Shown: positions 35,581 through 48,200 of the stretch, piece by piece | Position numbering within the stretch: the stretch's first letter is position 1 | Layout of the letters: each line of letters starts with the position of its first letter | Source: Bursaphelenchus xylophilus | Lineage: Eukaryota; Nematoda; Chromadorea; Rhabditida; Aphelenchoididae | Assembly: GCA_904066235.2 (NCBI GenBank) | Contig: CAJFCV020000003.1 | Span: 3,906,001-3,970,000, forward strand | Reading direction: 5' to 3' | DNA length: 64,000 bases | Made by a program: the position numbers and the translations under genes | Notes under the pieces: model-generated | Told to the model about the DNA's origin: nothing | Database searches by the model: none | Seen by the model: the letters and a program-made list of their open reading frames with translations, nothing else

Positions 35581-36100
35581 AGATCTTATTAGGTGCAAAC
35601 TTTCTCTCATCGTCAGAAATTCAGTTTATCACTACTTTGAAATTGAGGGTCGACTGGAAAGTGATAGCTCGTCCAATCTTTCACAAAAACATTTTTCTTT
35701 CCACTCCTCGAGCCTGACCGCATTCTGGCCACTGTCAAAAAGACAGACTGCGACATTCAAGGTCTCGGAAAAAGGGATGGTCGGATTTGGCTTCGTATTT
35801 GAGTGTTCAAGTTAATTGTAAAATACGACATTTGTTCCAAATATAATAGCATATTATTTTGCATCTATCTCGAAGTTTTTAAAAGAAGAAAATTGATGTG
35901 ATTTTTTTTATACATGATGATAAAAGTAGGGGCAAACGCAGAGTTTTGAAAACAATTTTCAATCCTTCATGCATGTACAATTACTTTGGCGAAATTTGGA
36001 TAGTTAACTGAAATATAACTATAAATAAAAGTTTCCATTTTTTGGGCCACCCTGTAAGCTGATACGTATAAGTGTGCAATTATATAATCCAAGTGCATAT

Positions 36101-36240
36101 TATCAGTCCGTCGGGAAAATAATGTGGATTTGTCGCAGAAAAATGTCTCGTCTCGTCGCAGTCGCCCAATAAATCTCTCGCCGCGGCTAGCGTCACAGAG
36201 CGATGATGGGGAATCCAACGTAATAATCCATGTTATTTTG
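36101..36240. mobile_element. MITE family C, copy 4 (right end eroded)
   Basis: Begins TATCAGTCCGTCGGGAAAAT, followed by ATGTGGATTTGTCGCAG as in copy 1. The right terminal repeat is lost; only ATTATTTT-like sequence remains near 36230. Confidence 0.65.
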
Positions 36241-36377
36241 TGATTTTATGTAGACTAGTTTTCAGAGTGCAAGGAAATAGTTTCTGAAACAATCGAACTT
36301 GAAGTAAGATTTCATGGAGATTTTGAACTTGACTTTCACACACGCAAACGCCAGATTCTTGGCGGCCTGGACTTAAC

Positions 36378-36525
36378 ATCGGTCTGTCGGGAAAATAATG
36401 ATTATTTTTCCTGACAAACCGATGGGTTTAAAACTCCCGGAAAATCCTTGATTTGATTCATTTTCTCCGCGACTTTGCGATTTTCGATGCGACAGCGTGC
36501 TTATTATTTTCCCGACAGTCTGATA
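36378..36525. mobile_element. MITE family C, copy 5
   Basis: Begins CATCGGTCTGTCGGGAAAAT and ends ATTATTTTCCCGACAGTCTG ATA. Its first 45 nt form a palindrome by themselves (CGGTCTGTCGGGAAAAT and ATTTTTCCTGACAAACCG), suggesting a rearranged or nested copy. Confidence 0.75.
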
Positions 36526-36643
36526 CGCCAAAAATTTTATTATAGAAAAATTGCCATCCATTGAACATTTGAAAATTCACAAAAATGCTTTAAAAAACCT
36601 CTAAAATCTTACCGTATTTCCTCGACGACCACAAGTAGAAACA

Positions 36644-36735
36644 GTGATTGTAATTTGCCTTAAGAGAGCAACTCCATGACAGTATCTAAATCTGGCTCCA
36701 ACTGTCAACAGGTGGCTCTCTTAGGCCAAATCACA
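36644..36735. ncRNA. Hairpin of about 90 nt, miRNA-like or MITE remnant
   Basis: The arm TTTGCCTTAAGAGAGCAAC ... TGACAGT pairs with ACTGTCA ... GTGGCTCTCTTAGGCCAAAT across a loop of about 17 nt. The stem has a perfect 7-bp block next to the loop, a 4/4 internal loop and then a block of about 10 bp. Size and shape suit a microRNA precursor, but nothing shows expression, and many short inverted repeats occur around it. Confidence 0.3.
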
Positions 36736-37335
36736 CACCTTCTACTACAACATAATATTTAGTTAGAATAGCAAATATTCTGTCATCAAAATGTAGAAAA
36801 ATGATAGAAAATAAGGCAATATCCTCTGTTAATACTTTAAAATTAAGAAAAATTATTAAATCGCGGTTTAAAATACGAAATTCTTCAATTTCCAATCAAA
36901 TAAAATCACCAAATTTCGCAAGAACCACAAAGAAATGACGGGAATAAAGAGAGGTTTTGGTTGGAGGCATCTACAGGCATACAAGAGCATAAAGTTTTTT
37001 GGCGACAACTTCAATTTCCTCGCCCCTCTCGAGAATAAAATTTGACTCGAGAATAAAGGGGAAGAAGGAAAGTGCGGAGACAGTAATGGAGCGTGAAGAA
37101 GGAGACTTACTTTTGTTCTTTCCATTACTCCCTTCCTCCGGATCGGGCAGATCCGCGGACGAGCGATGGGTGGGGTAAGAGGGGATCAATGTTTTTGATG
37201 ACTTATTTTTAAGCCTCTCTAATGGCGAGAGAAAGGACAGGGCCAAAATTTTTTCGTTATAGAAGGGATTTGTTGTATAGAGGCTCATTTTCATGGCCTA
37301 AGATCGACTCTAAAGATCTCTGATATTGTTTGTTA

Positions 37336-38565
37336 TTAGGGTGTCCCATAAGTCTTGCAAATTTTTGGGTGGTCGACTTGAGCGAATTCTTGTAAGCTTT
37401 GAAACGCATTACGGAGTATGTTGGATGTACTGGTTTAAAGCTCAGATAAAGCGCTTCTAAACCGTATATGACAAAGCCACAGAGGATCCACCTGCTGCCC
37501 ACACTGCCCCGATATTGTACTAGACATTAAGAAAAATTTTGCTTGCCGATTTTAAAACGGATATATGCTTTCTAAAAATAGATCTGTGGGCCCACTACAC
37601 GTGAAAATAGGACGCATGAGAGCTTCGAATCATATTCTAGTCCACGCTGCGATACAGGCATGGGCACTTTTGTGGTGGTTTGACCAACATGAAAACTGTT
37701 GCACTCACGTTTTTCTGACCTATTTTTTCGACGGTAGAAAGTGTTGGCCGTAGCTCTGCATCGTGTGTAATCTACGCTTGCTTGTGAACATAATGAGGCT
37801 ATGATTACCGCCTGTATCAATTTTTTGCCTTGAGATATACATAATTCAAAATTTTCCCGATTATTTTTAAAATTTACAGAAATTTTTTTAAATTTAGTGT
37901 TTTTTCAGCCCTTTGCACCGCTATTCCAAAATCCTCTTGCTAAGATAAAATACATATGTCAATGTTTAAAAGACACTGCACTACAAGATTATTTGTATCC
38001 ATGCCAACTTTTTTGGTATTGAGTAAATGCACCTCATTTTTTCAAATTTTCTTGGGTTAGCGGTAATTCAGAACAAGGTAGCCAACGGATCCGTTCTTAA
38101 AACGCATAAATCTAACGCTATTTTCATTATGGTAACGGCCCGACCTGAGAAACCATCCTCAAAAAAATTTATACGTAAAAGTATATACATCGTGATATTC
38201 ACCATGGCGCCTGATACAAGAAGCCTGCAGGACAGCGTCATAAGCAAGAATTCAGTGGAAAGCGCCGCTTTTTTAGAAACAGAGTACTCATTAGATTTAT
38301 AAAAAAGTGTGGTTGCAAAGGTGCAGCCTCACTTACCAAAGAACGGAATCGTTTTCCTAACCCTTCCCAAAACTGGACAATATTAAAGAGTGCCAAGTAT
38401 TTCCCCGGAGGGCACGTGGTTAGTTAAAATTTTTATGCTGTTAACAAGTGTAACAGATGGTGGTCTTAACAGTACCAATCATTAAGAAGTATAGTTCTCT
38501 AGGCCCTCGAAATGAGACGTTAATTCTTAAACCCAAAAATTTGCAAGACTTATGGGACACCCTAA
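37336..38565. mobile_element. Mariner-like element, 1.23 kb
   Basis: Termini TTAGGGTGTCCCATAAGTCT... and its reverse complement match over about 34 bp and are flanked by TA (37334-37335 and 38566-38567). The length is that of a full mariner, but the interior has no long open frame. Some minus-strand stretches (for example near 37440-37370 and 37820-37570) may be a heavily decayed transposase; I could not place catalytic residues. Confidence 0.82.
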
Positions 38566-38567
38566 TA

Positions 38568-41500
38568 TAAAAAGTTTTTGTTGTACGCAAGTTCTCCTGC
38601 ATATAAAGAAGATGGTCAGCGAGTATTCGCAATATGTCAATACATTTTTACCATTGAAAAAATCATGATTTTTGCAAGATTAAAGGGGTTTAGAAAATGA
38701 TGATTTATATAATTTAATTATAAATCATCATTAATTTACTCTTTAATTTACAAGGTTTGACGTCAAACATTGACGGTCATATTTTCTCTAAATTTTTTTA
38801 CATGATCTTCTAGGCCAAATATCAATCCGGATTTTTGTAAAAAAGAAGCTAAAAATGTTGCAAATACCATTTCAAATCGCTAAATTATTAATGGTAAATC
38901 TGGTCGAAAATCCTATCTAGAACAACTCCCCTAGCCAGATATATAGTTCCTACGAAAGTTCATTTTTGCCTACAAACCAATTTTTTCCACAAATTCTTTA
39001 ATAATTCCACCGATATTTGTTTAGCCTCTTTTTAGCGGATTTATTAGACGTCGTGCGAGAAGCTTTTCAATTTTTAAAGAGCGCTCGTTTTTGTTACACG
39101 GGCTTAACTTCGGAAGACAACAGAACAAAAGATGACCTACATAGAGTTGGCCTACAAAAAACCAAAGTGGCCATCGCGGCCAAAGCTATAGTTTAGACTT
39201 TGAAAATGGTGACAAAATTTACTGTTAGAGGCAGCTAAGACTTGCAAATTTTGGCTTAAAGGAGCAAAATTATAGAGTGGAGTTTCTTGCCATCATACTG
39301 CTACATGACGTCATCTGCTAATATCAAAAAATTAGAAAATTAGAAGGTCTTCTTTACCGATTTATAGGCCAAAGTGGACGTCCAAGCCCCAGTTTTGGAT
39401 GTCCGCTTTGGCGGATTAAACCAAAGAGTTTGTTGATCGCTTCAAAGTCGTCGTACAAAAGTCCCATCGAAATTCGAAAAAGTACTTTTTTCCTCACAAA
39501 ACTCCACAAACAAAGTCGTCTTGCCGGCCTCTGATTAGCTCCATTTTCCATCGCCTTCCGATCTGCCCGCACTCTCCGCCAAACTCGGCCTTCCACACCG
39601 CCCAACAACTCGTATAATACGAGAGAAGCGCGAAGACGTTTGAAATCAAAAACGAATTCCCTTGAATATCCCCACCTCATGTAAATACAATCGCAACACT
39701 TATGTTCATTTCCGTCGCCCATTCTTCGCCCATTTGCGCGGCCCTTCTTTGTGCGCTCCACTTTGCTCGCGCTCTCCTTTCCCTCCGCAGCAGAATTTCT
39801 TGATTCCTTCCACTTTCGAATGGCTGAACTCGGGGTGGGTGCTGTTCCATCGTGTGCAGCGGGATCGGCAATTAATCGGCATGTAAGAGGGCAAGATTGA
39901 CTCGAGGATCTCCACGGTGTTTGTACACGAAGATCTGGGAGTAGGAAGGACGATGATCAAGTTGCGAGTGGAGGGTTCTGGTCAAGTGTCTTTTGGGTGA
40001 AGGAGTGACCATTTGGGGCAAGGAATCAAGGAGTACGATGGGTGAAATGTTCAAAGATTACTCCTTAAATATTTACTTAAAGGTCAGCGTGACCTTCTAT
40101 TCGATGGGCAGGAAGAAACTGCATCTATATACACACATATGAGGCGTTTCTGGAGTGACCAGAGCAATTTTGGACTCCGCAAACATATGTATTAGCTTGT
40201 CCAATAAATGATGACCTTGAGAGGGGCAAAGTTTACAGTCTCTAAAAACGGCAAGCAATGATGGAATTTCTAAATATGATGTCTTTTTGTAGCTGAGATC
40301 TCAGGATATATCCCAATTATCCGAGACTTACCTAACAATGAAAGCGCGAATTCAGCATGCTAAAAACTTTACAAGCGGGTTCAAAACTAGCTACAGACTA
40401 ATCCCCAAAAGTTTTAACTTCCACTTTTCAGTGGCCGTCTAAATTTCGACAGCTTTCTTGAAGAGTTGGCTAGAACAACGGTTTTTGTCAATAACTTTTC
40501 TTATTTTACAAACTTTAAAGTCCGCATTAGAAAACTTATTAAATGAGCCTGAAATTGTCATACTCAAAATCATAAAACAGTGTCAATCTTTTGGCAAGAT
40601 ACGAGCAGATAATCTCAGCAACACTTCAAAAGCAAGAGCCAGGAATCTCGCACATCTTCGTAGCGCATTTGAGGATTCTTGGTCTAAATTTACGCCAATT
40701 TTAATCCTATTTTGTACGGTTAAAAGTCATCAAACCCCCTGTTTTTAGCTTATGCCAAGCCTTAAGATGACGACGAATACACTTGGTATCTCACATTGGA
40801 AATGATGACTAAAACTTTCCTCTAAATTAGGCCCTCCATCCCCCGTTTCAGCTCCCTCCCTCCGTAATCGAGCTCAGTCTGATCATACGCTATAAGAAGC
40901 CAAAAAGAAATCGTAAAGAGACTTACCATCAGATGAAATTACAGGGCGGAAAATGGTGCTGAATCAACATGTCTTTAGTCACGAAACGAAAATTTATAAT
41001 TTCCAAAACAAAAGGAGACGCAGAAAAAGGAAAATTCGCAGCGATGATTTCTAATGAGATTTTGGGTTAATCAAATTAGTCCAATTAAACCACGAAAAAC
41101 TACAAGTTTCCAACAGTTTCGGGCGGCATGAAGGTGGGCAGATCCCTCACAGAGTCCGGCTCGGAAAACTGGAACAATCCGAGGTTAACGTGATTAAAAT
41201 TAGTGCGCGAAAATTATGGAGAAAAATGACATGTCTGGAGTGCGAAATGAAGGAATTTTTGTGGGAATATCTGTTATTTTAGCGATTTTTTGAAGGAACA
41301 TTGCAGAAATAAGAAAAAATAAAGTTAACGATTGTATAGTACGACAAGCACTTTATGGAAACCCTCAGGACTTTCAGTCGAAAAGTACCAAAAAATCGAT
41401 TTTTTTGAGATTTTAAAAAGATGGAACTGCTTCCCGGACGTCATAAAAGACAATTTTGACAGAGAGTGAAGCCTTTCCTTTCGGACTTTAACAAAAACAG

Positions 41501-42709
41501 CCAAAAAAATTCTATCCATATCTATTATCTATAGTATTTATTACATCCATTTCCCAAGTCTCTCGTCTACAATAATCAATGAATTTATTGGCTGTCCTTG
41601 CATATCCCAAGCTAAAATCCTCATTAAATTATATGTTTCTTATTGTTAGACAAGATATGTAAGCAAAATCTAAAAAAAAATTTAAACGCTGCATACAATC
41701 ATCAAACGATTGAAATCAGCCGTTCTTTACGGTCTCTTTGAAATTTCATGACTACAATTTTTAGCCGTTCGCCAAATATTTACAAGCCTTGAATAACCAA
41801 AAAAATCGTGTTTTGAAGGGGCAAAAAGCCTCAATCAAACCTAAGAATGTTCCAAATACGCACATACTTCCCAAACTCATCCGTACCATTACTTCTACTA
41901 GAAGATCAAAACTCCAGAACCCCTCAATCTTTCATTTTCTCGCCGAACAATGGAGAGAAATGAGTTCGGACCAGGAATTTGCTTCAATTACAGGATTCTC
42001 GGACATAACCTCCTTCTCCTTTGCCTCTTTCTCTCCTTCTCTCTTCCCCGCAACGACCTCGATGCAATTTTGAGCGATGAAAAAAGAGGAAGGGATCATC
42101 AAAGATCTTGTTGTTACAGTAGGGGCCATGGTTGAAGAGATCAAAAGGGACTCACTGCTACGGGTACGTTTGCATTTTGAAGTTGTTTTGCGTAAGCAAA
42201 CATTGTCCACGTGCGGCTGAGCAAAGAATCGTGCAGTGTGTACATTGTAGTGTGAAAATTGGATGGAAATAAAGATCAATACGTACGGTAAATGAACAAC
42301 AGATTCTTGCACAAAAAACGACATAACCAACTTTGACATGAAAGAGGTTAAAATTTGATACAAAAGAGATGAAATAATTCTTTCAACCTTCTTATATGTG
42401 ATGTTGCGGGAAAAATTGAGATATTCAACGATCGATTGCAGTATAAATTTCAGGTCTTTCGTATGCCCTAGCTTGCTGATACCATCCTCAATTTTTTGAA
42501 TAGACTTTAATCATAAGGTGAGCCCCTTTTTTTATTGAGTCGATACAATGATAAGGATGTTCTTGGGCCCTCTTTTTGTTATCTTTTCTTCATTTACTCC
42601 CAAAAGAACGAAAATCACAATTGAGATAATTTTTGGGAAAAATTAATGAGGAAACCTACTTTCTAACTTTGAATTAACTTTGACTTCCCTGAGTAGTAGA
42701 GTAGTTGCG
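38568..42709. other. Intergenic region upstream of the transporter, no gene recognised
   Basis: About 4.1 kb. The block 39350-40000 is GC-richer and has overlapping open frames on both strands but no recognisable domain. A strong 18-bp hairpin lies at 39368-39412. The remainder is AT-rich. No transfer RNA or mobile element was identified. Confidence 0.45.
39368..39412. repeat. Hairpin with 18-bp stem
   Basis: GCCAAAGTGGACGTCCAA (39368-39385) pairs with TTGGATGTCCGCTTTGGC (39395-39412) with two wobble-type differences and a 9-nt loop. Function unknown. Confidence 0.6.
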
Positions 42710-45142
42710 ATGACAAATCAACAACAGGTCTCCGAGGAGACCGAAAATCATATTCAGTAAGTTTATTTTTAGATCTATGAAGCCGTACTGGAAGATTTGT
42801 AATTTTTACTATACCATTTGGATAGTTCTAATTTTAAGGATGATAATGTAGGAGTATTACTATTTATGAACTCTATTTACACTCACGATAAGAGCAGAAG
42901 TTTATATCGAAATTGTCGTGTCGTTGCCCATAGAAAAGCAATTTTCCATAAAGCCAACGTGATCAGAAATTCCTGGCTTTCTTATCATGAGGCTGGCAAA
43001 AAAGAGCAACAAGTCTTCTAACTTTTTCCTGCCAAGATTTGAAGAATCAAAATATGTAAAATCAGATATTCTTTGTCCCTTGTATGGTCAGCTCTCCTCA
43101 TTTTTTCTTGGGTAAAAGCTTGTTTTGGTATCAGCGAAACTGTAAGGGTCAAACTAAAATGTATCATAATTCATCCTTAATATTTCTGGTGGAACAGTAA
43201 ATTCTGAATCCAAACCGAATAGCATACTCCACAGGGTGGGCCACTCGAAACGGGTAAGTTTTTTCTTTGAATTTCTCCGCGGAGACTCCGCCGATTTTTC
43301 TAAAATTTAGATTTTTCTAGAGCTGGGACCCACCATTTTTCGGCGGAGTCTCCGCGGAGAAATTCAAAGAAAAAACTTATCCGTTTCGAGTAGCCTACCC
43401 TGTATACGTCGTTTCAACCCATCAACTTTCAGTGAAAGCCGCGAAGTTCTGATCCGAAGCCAGCTCAATGTCTACGAACGCCAGAAGACCGAGAATTCGA
43501 TTACTCCGGAGCAAGCTCTCATCCATTTGATCAAGGTGATGATGGGCACTGGAATGCTCTCCCTTCCTTTGGCCTTCAAACACTCTGGATTATTTGTAAG
43601 CACGTTTCTAATATAATAAATACTTTTTAAGTTTAGCTCGGCCTCCCATTGCTTGTACTGATTTGTTGTGTTTGCACATATTGTTGTCGTATCTTGGTCC
43701 ATTCATCGACATACTTATGCCGCCGGAAAGGTCAGGAGAAGATGGATTACGCGAATGTGATGAGAAATGCGGTGGAATTTGGGCCCGAGTGGATCAGTGG
43801 ATGGGGATATTTCGCGAAGTAAGTGATCTTTTTGTGACGGTTCCAAGAAGCCAGAAATTTTGAAAAAAAATTGCTACCAACTGGAAAAGGCAGTCGGGAG
43901 GTTCTAAAATCAAAATCCCTATAATCTCCCTATGTACTGGCATAAAATATGGCATTCTTTTTGACTTTTCGTACTTTCTACACTAAAATATCTTCTTTTC
44001 GGTACGAAATTTGTGACATTTTTACCAAAATAATGCATTTTTTACCTCGACCGATTTTCTTCAGAAATGTCGTCAACTTGAACATGTTCATTGCCCAGAT
44101 CGGATTCTGCTGCGTCTACTTTGTTTTTATGGCCGACAATCTGAAGCAGTTCTTCGACGAGACATCAGAAATTCACATCTCTCAAGCCGGTTGGATCGGT
44201 CTTCTTCTGATCCCAATTTTCTTCCTTTGCACAATCAGACAGCTCAAAGTTTTGGCGCCATTTGCTTTGATCGGAAATGTGGTTTACATAGTCGCTGTGA
44301 CAATTGTGATCTATTATTTGTGCTCGCATTTACAACCAATTACAGCGGTCAAATACGTGGGACATTGGGAAGACATGCCTCTGTTCTTTGGGACAGTGAT
44401 GTTCGCGTTTGAGGGGATTGCTGTGGTAGGTTTTATCAAGTGAATATGCCATGTTTATCATTTTCGATTCTGGTGAAATCAAGGCATGAAGATCAGCATC
44501 TTTTCAGATTCTTCCAATCGAAAATCAAATGGATGAACCCCATCATTTCATCTCCAACACGGGAGTTCTCAACACGGCCTGTTTACTAGTCCTCTGCGTA
44601 TATTGCACCACTGGATTCTACGGCTACTTAGCTTTTGGAGAAGCAGTCAAAGATACCATCACTTTGAACCTTCCCAATGAATGGTTCTACCAGTGCATCA
44701 AACTGATGTTCGTTGGCTGCATCCTGGTCTCGTTTCCATTACAATTCTACGTTCCAATTGAAAGGATCGAGAAATATATTTCGAGGAAACTACCGCAAGA
44801 TCGCCAGGAGTTCTTCATCTACTTTGCCAGATATTCGTTGGTCATTGTGGCTTGTAAGTCATACCCATTTCGGGTCACCCTATTCTAGGTCTGCTCGCCG
44901 AATTGATCCCGCATTTGGCTCTGTTTATCTCCTTGATTGGCGCCTTTGCCGGAACGGCGTTGGCGCTTCTCTTCCCTCCAGTAATTGATCTTCTTACTCA
45001 TTGGGCCCAGTGCACATTGTCGCCTAAAGTTTGGCTACTGGATCTGGTACTTATGGGCTTTGGGTTGCTCGGCTTTTTGACGGGAACTTATGCGAGTTTA
45101 TTGGAGATTGCAAAGGCCTTTGGAAATGAGGATCCGCTGTAG
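42710..45142 (+). CDS. SLC36-type (proton-coupled) amino acid transporter
   Basis: Members of the AAAP/SLC36 group move small amino acids with protons across plasma or lysosomal membranes. Six exons join in phase (42710-42756, 43433-43595, 43637-43818, 44065-44425, 44508-44853, 44889-45142) to give 450 residues. The N-terminus is cytosolic and Gln/Glu-rich. The family hallmark begins at TPEQALIHLIKVMMGTGMLSLPLAFKHSG. Later blocks include ILVHSSTYLC, FGPEWISGW, NMFIAQIGFCCVYFVFMADN, FAFEGIAVILPIENQM and GYLAFGEAVKDTITLNLPN. About eleven hydrophobic spans are visible. Intron 1 contains a palindromic miniature element. The 5' end is the least certain part: exon 1 is short and its start rests on phase and a canonical donor (CA|GTAAGT). 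Confidence 0.9.
43231..43403. mobile_element. Palindromic miniature element in transporter intron 1
   Basis: ACAGGGTGGGCCACTCGAAA at the left and TTTCGAGTAGCCTACCCTGT at the right are inverted repeats. The match continues through AAGTTTTTTCTTTGAATTTC and TCCGCGGAGACTCCGCCGA, leaving a loop of about 40 nt. It is about 173 bp and can form a very long hairpin. TA follows the right end only. Confidence 0.8.
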
Positions 45143-45221
45143 AAGCAATGATTGTTGTTGAACGTGTTCAGTTTTTGTTTTTGAATTATTTTAAGATTGT
45201 TTTATAGGATTTTTTTTGCCA

Positions 45222-45227
45222 AATAAA
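45222..45227 (+). terminator. Poly(A) signal of the SLC36-type gene
   Basis: AATAAA 80 nt downstream of the stop codon. Confidence 0.7.
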
Positions 45228-48200
45228 GTTTATGTTGAATTCGGTAAAGCTTGGTATAAATAACGATGAGAATGTTTTCGGAAGATTTTTAGGTTTGAGA
45301 TGGTCAATATATTCATACTTGTATCGATATCCGCCCTATAAAATCAACAATTTATTGTTCTTTTCTCAGCCGCAGCTTGGAGAGTAGTGGCCAAAAAAAC
45401 TTCACTTCGCTGACTAAAAATAAAATATTTCTCGTTTGCCAATAGTCAGCCGCATTTTTCAGGAATTCATCTGTGCAGTAGGCAGCGTATGCATATCTAA
45501 CTACAGTCATCGCACCAGCGGTACTTCTTCTGTCAACGTGTGTTTGTTCTGACCATTAGTCCTAACTACCACCAAAATTGGACTAAATTCCTCCCCATTC
45601 TCCATTCCCCACCGACCACCAACAATCATCCTTTGTAACCTATGCAACGACGTTCTCCGTTCCCTTTTCTCACTGATTTTCCGGGATTTTTCAGCTGGAA
45701 AAGGAGAAGTGAGCTGAAAAGGAGTGGGAAAAGATTTTCACAGAGGCGAGGATTCCTGTTTTTGTTACTCTAAATGTTCTCGTACTTTGAAAAGCGGGCT
45801 TTGACGCACCGCTGAGCGTTTTCATCAGCGAGATTGGGGGGAGTTGCGAGTCGGTGGAGATCAAAGAACGAGGAAGGAACAATGGACAGGGTGCGGGAAA
45901 GCAGGTGTTTTAGTGATAAAACAGACAAAGGGCTTCGCGGTGATACTGGTTTTTGCATATTTTACGCAATTTTTGCAGCGATCTTGAATAATTTTTCGTG
46001 AGTCTGATCCAAAATTAATTTTTCTTCCAGAAATGATTACTTTTCAAATTTTCACATTACTCAATACTGCAAGTTTACTCTCTGACTCATTCCAAATATT
46101 TGCCAATTTTCCTGTACAGTAATTTTTATTACTTCCCCCAAAATTTTCGCACTTTACGGGCCTATTTTGAAATTTCGACCATCCTTTTCCTTTATTTGTT
46201 TACGCAAAAGTCGATTATTCAATAGGTCCATTTCCAATTCATTTGTCAAAAAAATCGGGGACCGCGAGGATAAGAGCGATGGACATATCGAATTGATTTT
46301 ACCCCCGTAAAAACAAAAGGTGAATCAGGTAGAGGGGTTTGGTTTGATGACTCAAGACGTCCTCATGGATAAGGTGGTGGGTCAGCGGGCGAAAAGGGTC
46401 GATTGAGACGGTAAAACCTAAGGAACGTATGGTGGTGTAGCCTAATTGCAGAAACTAACGGGATCCGACAACAAAATCGCTTTAAAAATTGTTAAAATGA
46501 TGATAGAATAAAGCTTCATAGCCTGTTTTGTAGTTTTGTTTCCAATTTTTGTACTGCTTCCCGTATGCTTTCCCATATTTGCATAGCATTCCATGAAGGC
46601 CTGTTTATCCGCCCACGTCGAGGTCACAAACCCCCCTCCGGAGTACAAATCTCCTCCTCCCAAATTACCCATTTCCTATAGCCAAATATTTTCGCACGAT
46701 TTCTTGACCGCGCGCCCCACCGCCCTCCCCTAAATGACCATCTACCTGTGAGAGACGGTCAGCCCCGTCTACAAAAGCCCGTAAAAAGCAAGTCCGCGCA
46801 GAGTGCGTGCTGATTGCGGAGGTTGGGCAGAGAGAGTTCGCGAGAATTTTCCCCTTACCGAGAGCGGCGACAAAACCACCTTTTGCTTCGCTTTTTTTGC
46901 TCAACCTCATTCATATCTCGGCCTGTTCAAACAAATATTCCTTATGGGCTTTACAGTTGGGGCTGGAGTTGCCTTTTTTGGGGGTTGTTGACTTTTGATT
47001 ACTCTTTGATTTCTTGTCACATGAAAAGGTTTTTATACGTGTAGCATAACTTTTCAAACAAGTCAGAAGTTCCCTTTGGCGAATTCTTTAAATTCCAATA
47101 AAGTCATAGTATTTCGGGGTTATCGCCAAGCCTATGTTTGCTTTCTTTGCAACGAGATTATCAGCTCCAATAGAAGACAAATAGGAAATGGAGTTCGATA
47201 AGACCCCCGGCATATTTGGCTGCAGTAAATTCAAAAAAACGGATTTTATTTCCGCTTTAATTATTTGAAATTTTGATAACGCAGTTTTTTTGCACTTCCC
47301 CTAATTTATTCAGCAATTTTTATCAGCGATTAATTCCCGACCTCCCCAAAATGACATTGACCCCGAATGTTCGCTTTTCCGTTCGTCGCTGATTTTTTCG
47401 GGCGCTGAACGATCGAAAATCTTTTTTTTTTTGGTTGAATGCGCGAGCTGGAGGGCGAATATTGCAATGGATGAGAGTGTTTTAGGGCATTTAAAAAGTT
47501 TGGGAAATAGTGCATCACTTTGATGACCTTGTAAATACGTTTATTTTACTCAATTTACAATCTACCATAGGCACAAAATTTTCACTTCTTCGATACACCC
47601 GTATTGCGTAGAAAAAAAAGTTTTTTTGTTGGTCTCTTGAATTGTCATTATGCAATCAAAACTTCGAACCCCCTTGAATAAACCCTGATGCAAATATTTC
47701 CTTTCGGTGACCGCCACTGTGACCCTTCTCTCTGCTGTAATTGCCCATTGCGTGACAATCGCATAACGTTCTAACAGTGATCCGTCGGCTCTTAATCGTC
47801 GTTTCTTTCACTTTTTGATTCCTGTTTCCTTCCGCCTGAGCCTTGTTTAATTCCTTCTGGATCTAAGCTTCTGCTCATCTGATTTCCTTTTGTTCCCTTA
47901 AACGTTCACAGATTGGAAAGTGCATCGAATATTCTCCGTCTTGCGCTGGAATCAGCTTCTTAGGTGGTAAAGATGAATTGTAAAACAAACCTTTCCGTTG
48001 AGTAATTAGGAAGTTCTCAGTCCAAGTTTTATTGTTTTTATACGTAGTTATAAAACCGAAAAAAAGGACAGTAAAGATGTCTGATCGCCTTGTGACCGCT
48101 CCTGTTCGTCTAATTGTAATCTTTTCGAGTTTTACGACCTTCTGACTTTGAAACTTTGATGATTTCTTTTCATCTTCTTGTTGATTTAATTGATCTCCAA

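Noticed and set aside
39354..39761. 135-codon minus-strand open frame in the GC-richer island
   Set aside because: No recognisable domain, overlapping open frames on both strands as expected from base composition, and it contains the 39368 hairpin. No splice or start context supports it.
41932..42363. 143-codon minus-strand open frame upstream of the transporter
   Set aside because: No recognisable motif, biased composition and no splice or poly(A) context.
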